5,216 bases of DNA from an uncultured Erysipelotrichaceae bacterium (lineage in GTDB: Bacteria > Bacillota_I > Bacilli_A > Erysipelotrichales > Erysipelotrichaceae), in assembly GCA_937893115.1 (NCBI GenBank), contig CALBGK010000063.1:1-5216 (forward strand), in the 5' to 3' direction. Positions within the stretch are counted from its first letter, which is position 1. Every line of letters starts with the position of its first letter. The notes beneath the pieces were generated by a model. That model saw only the letters and a program-made list of their open reading frames with translations, did not search any database and was not told the origin of the DNA. Both the position numbers and the translations under genes were made by a program. This document shows, piece after piece, positions 1 to 5,032 of this stretch.

Positions 1-8
1 ATATATGA

Positions 9-527
9 CTAACTTTTATAATACTTCTCGTCAGCTAATTCTATTTGAGTATAGATTTTTAAGACAGTTGTATGAATTACCGATATCAATAGATGCCTAT
101 GTAATTCTTCGCTATTATCAGACTCGTCAAAGTGCCCCTTTTCAATAATGTCATGCAATGATTTTTCAAAATAATAGGCAAAAGTATCATAAGCTATTTC
201 TAAGTCGCTTTTCTTCATATTAGTTTGAACTTCTATCATCTTCGATATCTCACTAAGGCTAAATGATTTCTTTAAGATAGATACGACGATTAAGAAAGCT
301 ACATGATATTTTTTGTAATGCTTTTTGATCGGCGCTTTTACAATACTGTTTTTTACATAATTATTTACCATACTAGCCGTGATCGGTTTATCGCCATCAG
401 CAATATTTAATGCATCAATGTGTGTGTTAATAAAAATAATTACCTGGTCCATATAGATATCAAAATCTGGCAATTCATTCCAACGAGGACAGTGAAAATT
501 TAATAATTTACTTCTATCTATTGTCAT
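9..527 (-). CDS. DUF1836 family putative DNA-binding protein
   Basis: 172-aa protein of the DUF1836 family, which is common in Bacillota and has no firmly assigned function. The family pattern is clear: RWNELPDFDIYMDQV at residues 15-29, then TASMVNNYVKNSIVKAPIKK at about 50-69, then a hydrophobic helix and LSEI near 91-94. The middle part reads like a MerR-type winged helix-turn-helix (recognition-helix Tyr, a short Pro-containing turn, a basic YKKYH stretch, then 'ILKKSFSLSEI'), so I infer a DNA-binding regulator. The C-terminal half (about 95-172) is helical and acidic and may be a dimerisation or sensing part. It is divergent from the DegV gene, and the shared spacer holds three ACTAGAT elements, which suggests control of DegV and of itself. 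The ATG has no Shine-Dalgarno, only a -10-like element 6 nt upstream. The family call is firm; the regulatory role is inference. Confidence 0.85.
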   Translation of the reverse strand: MTIDRSKLLNFHCPRWNELPDFDIYMDQVIIFINTHIDALNIADGDKPITASMVNNYVKNSIVKAPIKKHYKKYHVAFLIVVSILKKSFSLSEISKMIEVQTNMKKSDLEIAYDTFAYYFEKSLHDIIEKGHFDESDNSEELHRHLLISVIHTTVLKIYTQIELADEKYYKS

Positions 528-533
528 GTTCTT

Positions 534-562
534 AAATTATCATAATTTTTAAAACTATTCAA
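534..562 (-). promoter_or_regulatory. Putative promoter of the DUF1836 gene, leaderless
   Basis: On the minus strand, TTGAAT (562-557) and TAATTT (539-534) are separated by 17 bp. TAATTT is preceded by TGA, giving an extended -10. Only 6 nt (AAGAAC) separate the -10 from the ATG, so transcription would start at or within a base or two of the start codon. The -35 abuts the inverted copy of the ACTAGAT element at 562-568. The hexamers are only fair matches to consensus. Confidence 0.45.
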
Positions 563-604
563 TCTAGTTTTTAATACTAGATTAATTGACTTAATATACT
601 AGAT
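561..604. repeat. Three ACTAGAT elements, probable operator sites
   Basis: The spacer between the two divergent genes contains an 8-bp inverted repeat: AATCTAGT at 561-568 and ACTAGATT at 576-583, with a 7-bp centre. A third, direct copy, ACTAGAT, lies at 598-604. The two plus-strand copies extend to ATACTAGAT (574-582 and 596-604) and are exactly 22 bp apart, about two helical turns. One copy lies between the -35 and -10 of the DegV promoter, one lies just upstream of that -35, and the inverted copy abuts the -35 of the DUF1836 promoter. This is the layout expected of repressor sites that control both directions. Binding by the DUF1836 protein is a guess from position. Confidence 0.55.
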
Positions 605-614
605 ATCATATTAT
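586..614 (+). promoter_or_regulatory. Sigma-A-type promoter of the DegV gene
   Basis: TTGACT (586-591) and TATTAT (609-614) are separated by 17 bp, a near-consensus housekeeping promoter. The expected transcription start is near 621, giving a leader of about 16 nt that carries the ribosome binding site. The ACTAGAT element at 598-604 sits inside the spacer, so a protein bound there would block polymerase. Confidence 0.75.
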
Positions 615-625
615 ATGTTTGAAAG

Positions 626-631
626 AAGGAG
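626..631 (+). promoter_or_regulatory. Ribosome binding site that fixes the DegV start
   Basis: AAGGAG lies 5 nt before the ATG at 637. An in-frame TTG at 619 would add six residues, but it has no upstream ribosome binding site and lies at or before the predicted transcript start, so ATG 637 is preferred. Confidence 0.85.
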
Positions 632-636
632 TATTT

Positions 637-1482
637 ATGGTTAAAATTGTTTCTGATACTTCAACACTATATTCGCCTAAAGAAGCTTTAAATAAAGGTC
701 TATATGTTAACTCTTTGCATATTTCACTCAACAACGAAAGCTATAGCGAATACGTTGATATCGATAGTGATCAATTATTAAATAAGATAAAAGAAGGGGC
801 TATTCCAAAATCTTCTCAGCCTTCGATAGGGCAGAAGATCGAACTATATGATAAGCTTGCTATCGATGACGATCTCATCGATATCACTATAGCTGATGGT
901 TTGAGCGGAACCTATCAAAGTGCTCTTACAGCTAAGGAATCATCAATAAATAAAAAAAGGATTACTGTATTTAATTCGAGGACTCTTTGTCTCCCTCATA
1001 GATATTTAGTAGATGAAGCCCTCGAAATGGCTAAAGAAGGTAAAGATAAAGATTCTATTTTAGCAATGCTTGAAAAATCGAGTGCAACTGAACTGTCTTT
1101 CCTTGTTCCTGAAGATTTCTCATTTCTTTATCGTGGAGGTCGCATCCCAAAAACAGTAGCTGGAATAGGTGAATTCTTAAAACTGCATATCTGCACAAAA
1201 AAGAATGAACAAGGCAATGCCTTAGAAAAATTTTCTGTAAATCGAACATTTAAAAAAACTTTGTTGTCCATCATGGAATATATCATTAAAAAAGGAATTG
1301 ATGATACTTACTTGTTTGGTATCAGTCACGCTAATAACATAGATGCTGCCAACAAAACCAAAGAAATGCTGCTTTCTAAGTTTCCTAAAGCTCAGATTGA
1401 AATAATGCCATTATCCTGTGCCTTCATCACCCAAGGGGGGCCAGGTTGTTGTGCTTTACAGATGATCAAAATAATTCATTAA
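637..1482 (+). CDS. DegV family fatty-acid-binding protein (FakB-like)
   Basis: 281 aa from the ATG at 637, the usual DegV length. DegV/FakB proteins bind a fatty acid and, where a FakA kinase exists, present it for phosphorylation to acyl-phosphate for phospholipid synthesis; they are cytosolic. Family marks are VKIVSDTST at the N-terminus (2-10), SSQPS at 59-63, GLSGTYQSA at 88-96, SFLYRGGRI at 162-170 and a C-terminal QGGPG motif. Ser90 and Arg169 match positions that contact the fatty-acid carboxylate in FakB. Many DegV proteins have His-x-GPG at the C-terminal motif, whereas this one has Gln-Gly-GPG, so it may belong to a different subgroup. No FakA is in the window, so which lipid it carries and whether it works with FakA are unknown. 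It has a strong promoter and ribosome binding site, probable ACTAGAT operators, and a hairpin terminator directly after the stop. Confidence 0.9.
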   Translation: MVKIVSDTSTLYSPKEALNKGLYVNSLHISLNNESYSEYVDIDSDQLLNKIKEGAIPKSSQPSIGQKIELYDKLAIDDDLIDITIADGLSGTYQSALTAKESSINKKRITVFNSRTLCLPHRYLVDEALEMAKEGKDKDSILAMLEKSSATELSFLVPEDFSFLYRGGRIPKTVAGIGEFLKLHICTKKNEQGNALEKFSVNRTFKKTLLSIMEYIIKKGIDDTYLFGISHANNIDAANKTKEMLLSKFPKAQIEIMPLSCAFITQGGPGCCALQMIKIIH

Positions 1483-1508
1483 AAATAAGGGCTCTTGCCC
1501 TTATTTTT
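1481..1508. terminator. Bidirectional intrinsic terminator (DegV / DUF402)
   Basis: A perfect 12-bp stem, AAAAATAAGGGC (1481-1492) with GCCCTTATTTTT (1497-1508), closes a 4-nt loop. Read either way, a G/C-rich stem top is followed by a T-rich tract, so it should stop both converging genes. The stop codon of DegV (1480-1482) runs into the left arm, and the stop codon of the DUF402 gene (1503-1501 on the minus strand) lies inside the right arm. Confidence 0.9.
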
Positions 1509-2040
1509 CTACTCGAATCATCTTGAAATATTTAATTAGATAATCATTGATATAGCTCGAATTAAATGGTTCTTCCTTATTCTCTATCATCCTGATTAAT
1601 GCTTGCATCTGCTTTTCAACTATTTTTTTAATCTCAAGAGGATAATTCATCACTTTGGCATGTTCAGCATATTCATTTTCATCCAAGATGACATATGAAT
1701 CGTCAGGATATACTTTGACATCTAAGTCATAGTCGATATTTTTAATCGCTTCCCCATCAAATAGAGAAGGAGATGCTAGATTACAATAATAATAAATACC
1801 ATTTTTACGTATCATCGAAATGACATTGAACCATTTATGTTCATAAAAAAAACAAATAGCCGGTTCTTTAGTCAACCAGCGACGTCCATCGCTTTCCACT
1901 ACCCAAGTATGATCAGTCACTACCACGACAAAGTCTTCTTTGACATCGATGACTAAGGATTTAGACCACGTGCGATGCAGACTGCCATCATGTTTATAAG
2001 ACTGAATAAATACACTATCACCAACATTTAAGTTCATCAT
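1501..2040 (-). CDS. DUF402 / Ntdp-like nucleoside di- and triphosphatase (YgaC-like)
   Basis: 179 aa, very similar along its whole length to what I recall of Bacillus YgaC and staphylococcal Ntdp, which hydrolyse nucleoside tri- and diphosphates with divalent metal. Diagnostic segments are YKHDGSLHR (15-23), ESDGRRWLTKEPAI (49-62), YYYCNLASP (83-91), the acidic run D103-Y-D-L-D107 followed by VKVYPD, and LDENEY (119-124). The acidic residues D103, D105, D107, D120 and E123 are the likely metal ligands. The fold should be a small beta barrel with C-terminal helices. The start is one of two adjacent ATGs (2040 or 2037). Neither has a Shine-Dalgarno, and a -10-like TATTAT lies 7 nt upstream. 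It follows thiT on the same strand but is separated by a terminator, so it is probably transcribed on its own. The cellular role is inferred from the family. Confidence 0.88.
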   Translation of the reverse strand: MMNLNVGDSVFIQSYKHDGSLHRTWSKSLVIDVKEDFVVVVTDHTWVVESDGRRWLTKEPAICFFYEHKWFNVISMIRKNGIYYYCNLASPSLFDGEAIKNIDYDLDVKVYPDDSYVILDENEYAEHAKVMNYPLEIKKIVEKQMQALIRMIENKEEPFNSSYINDYLIKYFKMIRVEK

Positions 2041-2047
2041 AACAACA

Positions 2048-2076
2048 ATAATAATACAACATAAAAATAGTGAAAA
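2048..2076 (-). promoter_or_regulatory. Putative leaderless promoter of the DUF402 gene
   Basis: On the minus strand, TTTTCA (2076-2071; four of six consensus -35 bases) and TATTAT (2053-2048) are 17 bp apart. Only 7 nt remain to the ATG, with no purine-rich ribosome binding site in them. The -35 lies inside one arm of the thiT terminator hairpin. Because TATTATTAT repeats, the -10 could also be 3 bp further upstream, which would leave a leader of a few nucleotides. Confidence 0.4.
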
Positions 2077-2097
2077 CCATATCGATTTTCACTATTT
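2061..2097 (-). terminator. Intrinsic terminator of thiT
   Basis: On the minus strand, AAATAGTGAAAA (2097-2086) pairs perfectly over 12 bp with TTTTCACTATTT (2076-2065), with a 9-nt loop. The last bases of the stem run into TTTTT (2067-2063). It begins 11 nt after the thiT stop codon and separates thiT from the DUF402 gene. The stem is A/T-rich, so read-through is possible. Confidence 0.75.
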
Positions 2098-2108
2098 ACT
2101 ATCTATAT

Positions 2109-2678
2109 CTATATTGTTTTAGAAAACTGTTTCTTAAATACCTGATAGAGTAAAGGTATTACTATCATTAACATGACCATAGTGGCCAGGCAATATGGAA
2201 CATTATAATTGATAGAACCAAGCCAAGCTGCCCACGAACCAGAAGCGGCATCACCGGGCCATGCAAATGCTCCTGATAATAAGATAGATACAGTTCTAAT
2301 AAGCATTGTAATGACAATTCCTGTTTCCATCAAAACAATGTTCTTCTTCGATTTAAAGAATAGGAAAGAAGATGCACCTACAATGATAGAAGGAATGACA
2401 TAGTCACAGATAAAACCTAATGCGACATAGCTTTGGGCAAAATATGGTGGAGTAACCACAAAGGATACCAACATCCACAAAGCACCAGTAGCCATACCTA
2501 GTACAGGACCTAAATGGAAAGAAGCTAATACCACTGGAATTAAAGCGATATTAATTGAACCACCCATTGGCATGTCCAGGAATGATAACATCTCCTTTAC
2601 CACGTCAAGGGCTGTAGCCAATGCAGCATACATCGCCACAAAGACCATAATTTTGATCATTCTGTTTGCTTTTGACAT
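2109..2678 (-). CDS. thiT: Thiamin ECF transporter substrate-binding (S) component ThiT
   Basis: 189-aa integral membrane protein with about six hydrophobic segments, the size of ThiT/YuaJ. S components bind the vitamin and use a shared EcfA-EcfA'-EcfT energising module, which is not in this window. Evidence: the first membrane helix (about 8-27) carries overlapping AxxxA motifs (A15, A19, A23) that contact EcfT in such proteins; a GGSINIALIP segment (39-48) matches the family GGSxSxxxIP loop; Asp92-Tyr93 and the R...LSGAFAW (128-140)...YN (158-159) region align with the thiamin-site helices. The TPP riboswitch directly upstream strongly supports thiamin as the substrate. By eye, two pocket positions (His and Tyr in characterised ThiT) appear to be Ile132 and Gly154 here, so affinity or ligand could differ. 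The start is set by GGAGGTG at 2693-2687, 8-10 nt before the ATG. HMP transport is a less likely alternative. Confidence 0.87.
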   Translation of the reverse strand: MSKANRMIKIMVFVAMYAALATALDVVKEMLSFLDMPMGGSINIALIPVVLASFHLGPVLGMATGALWMLVSFVVTPPYFAQSYVALGFICDYVIPSIIVGASSFLFFKSKKNIVLMETGIVITMLIRTVSILLSGAFAWPGDAASGSWAAWLGSINYNVPYCLATMVMLMIVIPLLYQVFKKQFSKTI

Positions 2679-2679
2679 T

Positions 2680-2704
2680 AAAAAAACACCTCCATAGAAG
2701 GCGT
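2680..2704 (-). terminator. Riboswitch OFF hairpin: SD-sequestering terminator
   Basis: ACGCCTTC (2704-2697) pairs over 8 bp, two of them G-U, with GGAGGTGT (2693-2686) around a 3-nt loop. The 3' arm is the thiT Shine-Dalgarno itself, and seven Ts (2686-2680) follow right up to one base before the ATG. It can act as a terminator, as a ribosome block, or both. The competing ON hairpin pairs 2727-2718 (including GCGTAGGG) with 2710-2701 over 10 bp. It overlaps this stem at 2704-2701 and the aptamer P1/GCGTAGGGA region, so the two states exclude each other. Confidence 0.75.
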
Positions 2705-2786
2705 AAGGAAATCATAACTCCCTACGCTAGCATAACCTAGATCAGGTATAAGGGTATAATCTCAGTCTTTCGACACCCCTGTTACG
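2680..2786 (-). ncRNA. TPP riboswitch (THI element) controlling thiT
   Basis: Read on the minus strand, this is a complete, compact thiamin pyrophosphate aptamer (2786-2713) followed by its expression platform. P1 is CGTAAC (2786-2781) with GTTATG (2718-2713). P2 is GGGGT (2779-2775) with ACCCT (2755-2751). P3 is only about 3 bp, closed by a GAAA loop (2774-2765). The conserved CTGAGA is at 2765-2760, ACCTGATCTAGG at 2747-2736, P5 CTAG/CTAG at 2740-2737 and 2730-2727, and GCGTAGGGA at 2727-2719. High TPP should stabilise the aptamer and turn thiT off. The aptamer starts directly after the predicted transcription start. Confidence 0.95.
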
Positions 2787-2791
2787 TTTAA

Positions 2792-2820
2792 ATTATAATT
2801 ATATTATTTACTTTAAACAA
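2792..2820 (-). promoter_or_regulatory. thiT: Promoter of thiT and its riboswitch
   Basis: On the minus strand, TTGTTT (2820-2815) and a perfect TATAAT (2797-2792) are 17 bp apart. The start of transcription falls a few bases before the riboswitch P1 stem. The -35 lies next to the -10 of the divergent reductase gene. Confidence 0.75.
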
Positions 2821-2827
2821 GTATAAT
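2799..2827 (+). promoter_or_regulatory. Putative leaderless promoter of the fRMsr gene
   Basis: A perfect TATAAT at 2822-2827 ends 6 nt before the ATG at 2834. The hexamer 17 bp upstream, TTATAT (2799-2804), is a weak -35. No Shine-Dalgarno exists between the -10 and the ATG, so the message would start at the AUG. It overlaps the thiT promoter face to face. Confidence 0.5.
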
Positions 2828-2833
2828 TAAGTT

Positions 2834-3283
2834 ATGGATATTAGATTAGAAACCTTAAAAAATTTCTTTGATGATGAATTGTTGAGTGGGCTTTGCAATA
2901 TCACTTCATATCTTTTCTATGACCACAAAGACCTCAACTGGCTAGGCTTTTATTTTTATAAGGATAATAAGTTAGTACTTGGACCCTTTCAAGGCAAGGT
3001 CGCTTGCACTCCATTAAAACTAGACAAGGGTGTTTGTGCCAAAGCTTTTAATGAAAGAAGGCTAATTAATGTTGAAGATGTTCATTCTTTTAAAGATCAT
3101 ATCGCTTGTGATAGTGCCTCTAAGTCAGAACTTGTCATTCCCTTAATTTATCAAGATATAATCTTTGGCGTCTTAGATATCGATTCACCTATCATCAATC
3201 GTTTTAGTCAAGAAGATGAATATTTCTTCAATGAAGCATCTAAATATATAGCTGAATATTTATATAAATCTCTTTATTGTTGA
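2834..3283 (+). CDS. GAF-domain free methionine-(R)-sulfoxide reductase (fRMsr; YtsP/MsrC-like)
   Basis: 149-aa single GAF domain. The enzyme reduces free methionine-R-sulfoxide to methionine in the cytosol, using active-site cysteines recycled by thioredoxin. The signature is unmistakable: NWLGFY (35-40), LGPFQGKVAC (49-58), KGVC (65-68), DVHSFKDHIACD (82-93), SKSE (96-99) and GVLDIDSP (112-119). Cys58, Cys68 and Cys92 keep the 10- and 24-residue spacing of the three cysteines of E. coli fRMsr (84, 94, 118), so the enzyme should be active. The N-terminus is shorter than typical homologues by an estimated 15 or more residues. An in-frame TAA 6 nt upstream rules out a longer start, so the shortness is real unless there is a sequencing error. 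The gene has no Shine-Dalgarno, is divergent from thiT, and overlaps the convergent oxidoreductase gene by 10 bp at the 3' end. Confidence 0.92.
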   Translation: MDIRLETLKNFFDDELLSGLCNITSYLFYDHKDLNWLGFYFYKDNKLVLGPFQGKVACTPLKLDKGVCAKAFNERRLINVEDVHSFKDHIACDSASKSELVIPLIYQDIIFGVLDIDSPIINRFSQEDEYFFNEASKYIAEYLYKSLYC

Positions 3284-4227
3284 CTTGCATGTAGCTTATC
3301 TAAAGCAGTCATCACTTGATAAGTCTTATATAAATATTTTTTCATCATTTGTCTATCATTATCTAAGACCATCTTTTTAAATACACTAACTTCATAATAA
3401 TAAGCATCTTTAAATGGATAATGATATTCTATACTCTCCCCATCACGCATCTCTATCTTAAAATTATCGATTAAAGATGGAGCACCTTCATAATATATGT
3501 GACCATTTTCTCCCGAGATAGAAATGAAATTATGAGCATCACTATCTTTTAATGAGGTACCTGTGATATAAAAATTATCATAAGTTAAGATATATGTTCC
3601 CGAGACATCAATATCTCTTTCCATATTACAGAAATAGGCATATTTATTAGCTAAACCAAAAATATCAATGGCATAGTAAAGGGTATAGACACCCAAATCA
3701 TTTAAAGCTCCGCCATAAAATTCAGGATTAAAGACATTGGGACTGCCCCCCTTTTTAAAGTCATCATATTTACTAGAATACTTAGAAAAATTCAATTCAG
3801 CATTAGTAATTTTTCCTAGGGACTTAACGGCTTCTTTTAACTTCTTATAAGTTGGAAGATGAATAGGCAAAATGGCTTCAAATAAGATGACATCATTATC
3901 GATGGCTAATTTGATTAAGTCGAGACATTCTTTAGCACTAGTAGTAAAAGGTTTTTCTAATATGACATGTTTATGTCTGAGTATAGCTTTTGATGCATAC
4001 TCAAAGTGTAGACTATTTGGTGTGGCGATGTAGACCGCATCAATATTTTCATCACTTAAGGCTATTTCATAATCGTCATAGGCCATATTAACGCCATTTG
4101 CCCTAGCAAAATCCTCAGTCTTTTTTAAGTCTCTGCCGCAACATGCGTATACTTCAATATCATTTTCTTTAAATGCCTTGATTAAATCAGCAGTAATCTT
4201 CGCTGTACCTACGGTTAAAATTTTCAT
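3274..4227 (-). CDS. Gfo/Idh/MocA family NAD(P)-dependent oxidoreductase
   Basis: 317-aa two-domain dehydrogenase. The N-terminal Rossmann fold (about 1-120) starts KILTVGTAKIT, a degenerate glycine motif typical of the Gfo branch with G-T-x-x-I, and contains AVYIATPNSLH (64-74) and the hallmark EKP (91-93), whose lysine sits at the nicotinamide. The C-terminal alpha/beta substrate domain carries GGALNDLGVY (172-181), the region that gives catalytic residues in relatives. Family members oxidise or reduce sugars, inositols, amino sugars or dihydrodiols; sequence alone does not say which. It is the last gene of a minus-strand operon. Its ribosome binding site GGAAGG (4238-4233 region) overlaps the stop codon of the acetyltransferase gene, and 10 nt separate the genes, so translation is probably coupled. 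The 3' end runs into the reductase gene and no hairpin terminator is evident. Confidence 0.9.
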   Translation of the reverse strand: MKILTVGTAKITADLIKAFKENDIEVYACCGRDLKKTEDFARANGVNMAYDDYEIALSDENIDAVYIATPNSLHFEYASKAILRHKHVILEKPFTTSAKECLDLIKLAIDNDVILFEAILPIHLPTYKKLKEAVKSLGKITNAELNFSKYSSKYDDFKKGGSPNVFNPEFYGGALNDLGVYTLYYAIDIFGLANKYAYFCNMERDIDVSGTYILTYDNFYITGTSLKDSDAHNFISISGENGHIYYEGAPSLIDNFKIEMRDGESIEYHYPFKDAYYYEVSVFKKMVLDNDRQMMKKYLYKTYQVMTALDKLHASQQ

Positions 4228-4237
4228 AAACGCCTTC

Positions 4238-5029
4238 CTATCTGTAATAACTTAATAATTTATCAAAATAATGCATTCCTTCATCAACTGCCACATCTAC
4301 GCGCATCAGACGCATCTCTCCTTTGGCAATAGGTATTTTAGTTACGAGTTTTTTATCTTCTAAGATTTGACCTATAGCCAAAAAATCTTCGCTGTTTAAA
4401 TCAATTTCTAGATATTTTTGCCAACTTGCATCACCATCTATGAGCATCTTAGCTCCTTGTAAATAGATAGGTCTTATCGCCGATAAGTATTCACTCAAGT
4501 GCAGAGCTGTCATATTGTCGTAGGATACCCCAGCCAAAAGACAATGAGCTTTAAGTTCATATAATCTTCCGAGTGGTGAGGTATTGGATAAAGCGAAATC
4601 TAAACTTTGATGTGAACATAATATCTTGGCATATTTTCCATAGGCGACAAAGGCACAATTGGGATGAGGAGATACGACAGCTTTAGGGCGTCGACGCAAA
4701 TTCTCCACTACCCTACCCATATATTCACTATCGGTATTAGTTTTATCAAAGGCTGGCATATTATCACGATATTTAACATACAATGACCTATCGATAGCTG
4801 GAGCTTCAAAAAAGGAAGGTTCGTTATTGCTGGCGCATTGCATGGGCATGATGACGGTACCGTTATAACCTAAAAGTTCGATGAGGGCATCATTAAAGGT
4901 CTGTGCTCCACCGATGATATATCCAAATTTAGATAATGAGGAATGGACTTCTAAAATCATGCCTGGTTTTACCCCGACTTCTTTAAAAGTTTCAATCAAA
5001 TCATCTTTTGATAAGACCTTATCTACCAT
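4238..5029 (-). CDS. AAC(3) (Antibiotic_NAT) family N-acetyltransferase
   Basis: 263 aa, the full length of the AAC(3)/YokD family, which moves an acetyl group from acetyl-CoA to an amino group; some members act on aminoglycosides, many on unknown substrates. Family marks in order are HSSLSKFGYIIGGA (29-42), GTVIMPMQ (57-64), SPHPNCAFVAYGKYA (120-134), SNTSPLGRLYEL (148-159), LLAGVSYDNMTALHLSEY (164-181). His177 in the last motif corresponds to the conserved His of the family active site. There is no evidence that it confers resistance: the context is metabolic and chromosomal-looking, with no mobile element. The gene starts 3 nt after the stop of the kinase gene and in the same frame. It has no Shine-Dalgarno, so it is probably translated by coupling; a TACAAT at 5044-5039 could be a weak internal promoter. 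Confidence 0.88.
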   Translation of the reverse strand: MVDKVLSKDDLIETFKEVGVKPGMILEVHSSLSKFGYIIGGAQTFNDALIELLGYNGTVIMPMQCASNNEPSFFEAPAIDRSLYVKYRDNMPAFDKTNTDSEYMGRVVENLRRRPKAVVSPHPNCAFVAYGKYAKILCSHQSLDFALSNTSPLGRLYELKAHCLLAGVSYDNMTALHLSEYLSAIRPIYLQGAKMLIDGDASWQKYLEIDLNSEDFLAIGQILEDKKLVTKIPIAKGEMRLMRVDVAVDEGMHYFDKLLSYYR

Positions 5030-5032
5030 AGA

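Noticed and set aside
619..636. TTG at 619 as an upstream start for the DegV gene
   Set aside because: AAGGAG at 626-631 is placed for the ATG at 637, the DegV fold begins at VKIVSDTS, and the TTG lies at or before the predicted transcript start.
1055..1249. 64-codon open frame on the minus strand inside the DegV gene
   Set aside because: It is antisense to a clear DegV coding region, has no ribosome binding site or recognisable protein pattern, and is explained as a shadow frame.
1435..1440. Run of six G in the DegV gene as a phase-variation tract
   Set aside because: It encodes the conserved Gly-Gly of the QGGPG motif in frame, and six bases is short for a slippage switch.
1842..1855. Run of eight A (plus strand) in the DUF402 gene as a slippage site
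   Set aside because: It encodes Phe-Phe within the conserved 'PAICFFYEHKWFN' region in the correct frame, and such runs are expected in an A+T-rich genome.
2209..2403. 64-codon open frame on the plus strand inside thiT
   Set aside because: It lies antisense to a well-supported membrane protein gene and shows no family motif or start signal.
3742..3757. A-rich then G6 stretch (minus strand) in the oxidoreductase gene as a programmed frameshift site
   Set aside because: The zero frame does not give an X-XXY-YYZ heptamer, and the protein continues normally through conserved domains on both sides.
4238..5029. The AAC(3)-family gene as an acquired aminoglycoside-resistance gene
   Set aside because: It sits inside a metabolic operon with no integron, transposon or composition shift, and many family members have non-resistance substrates.
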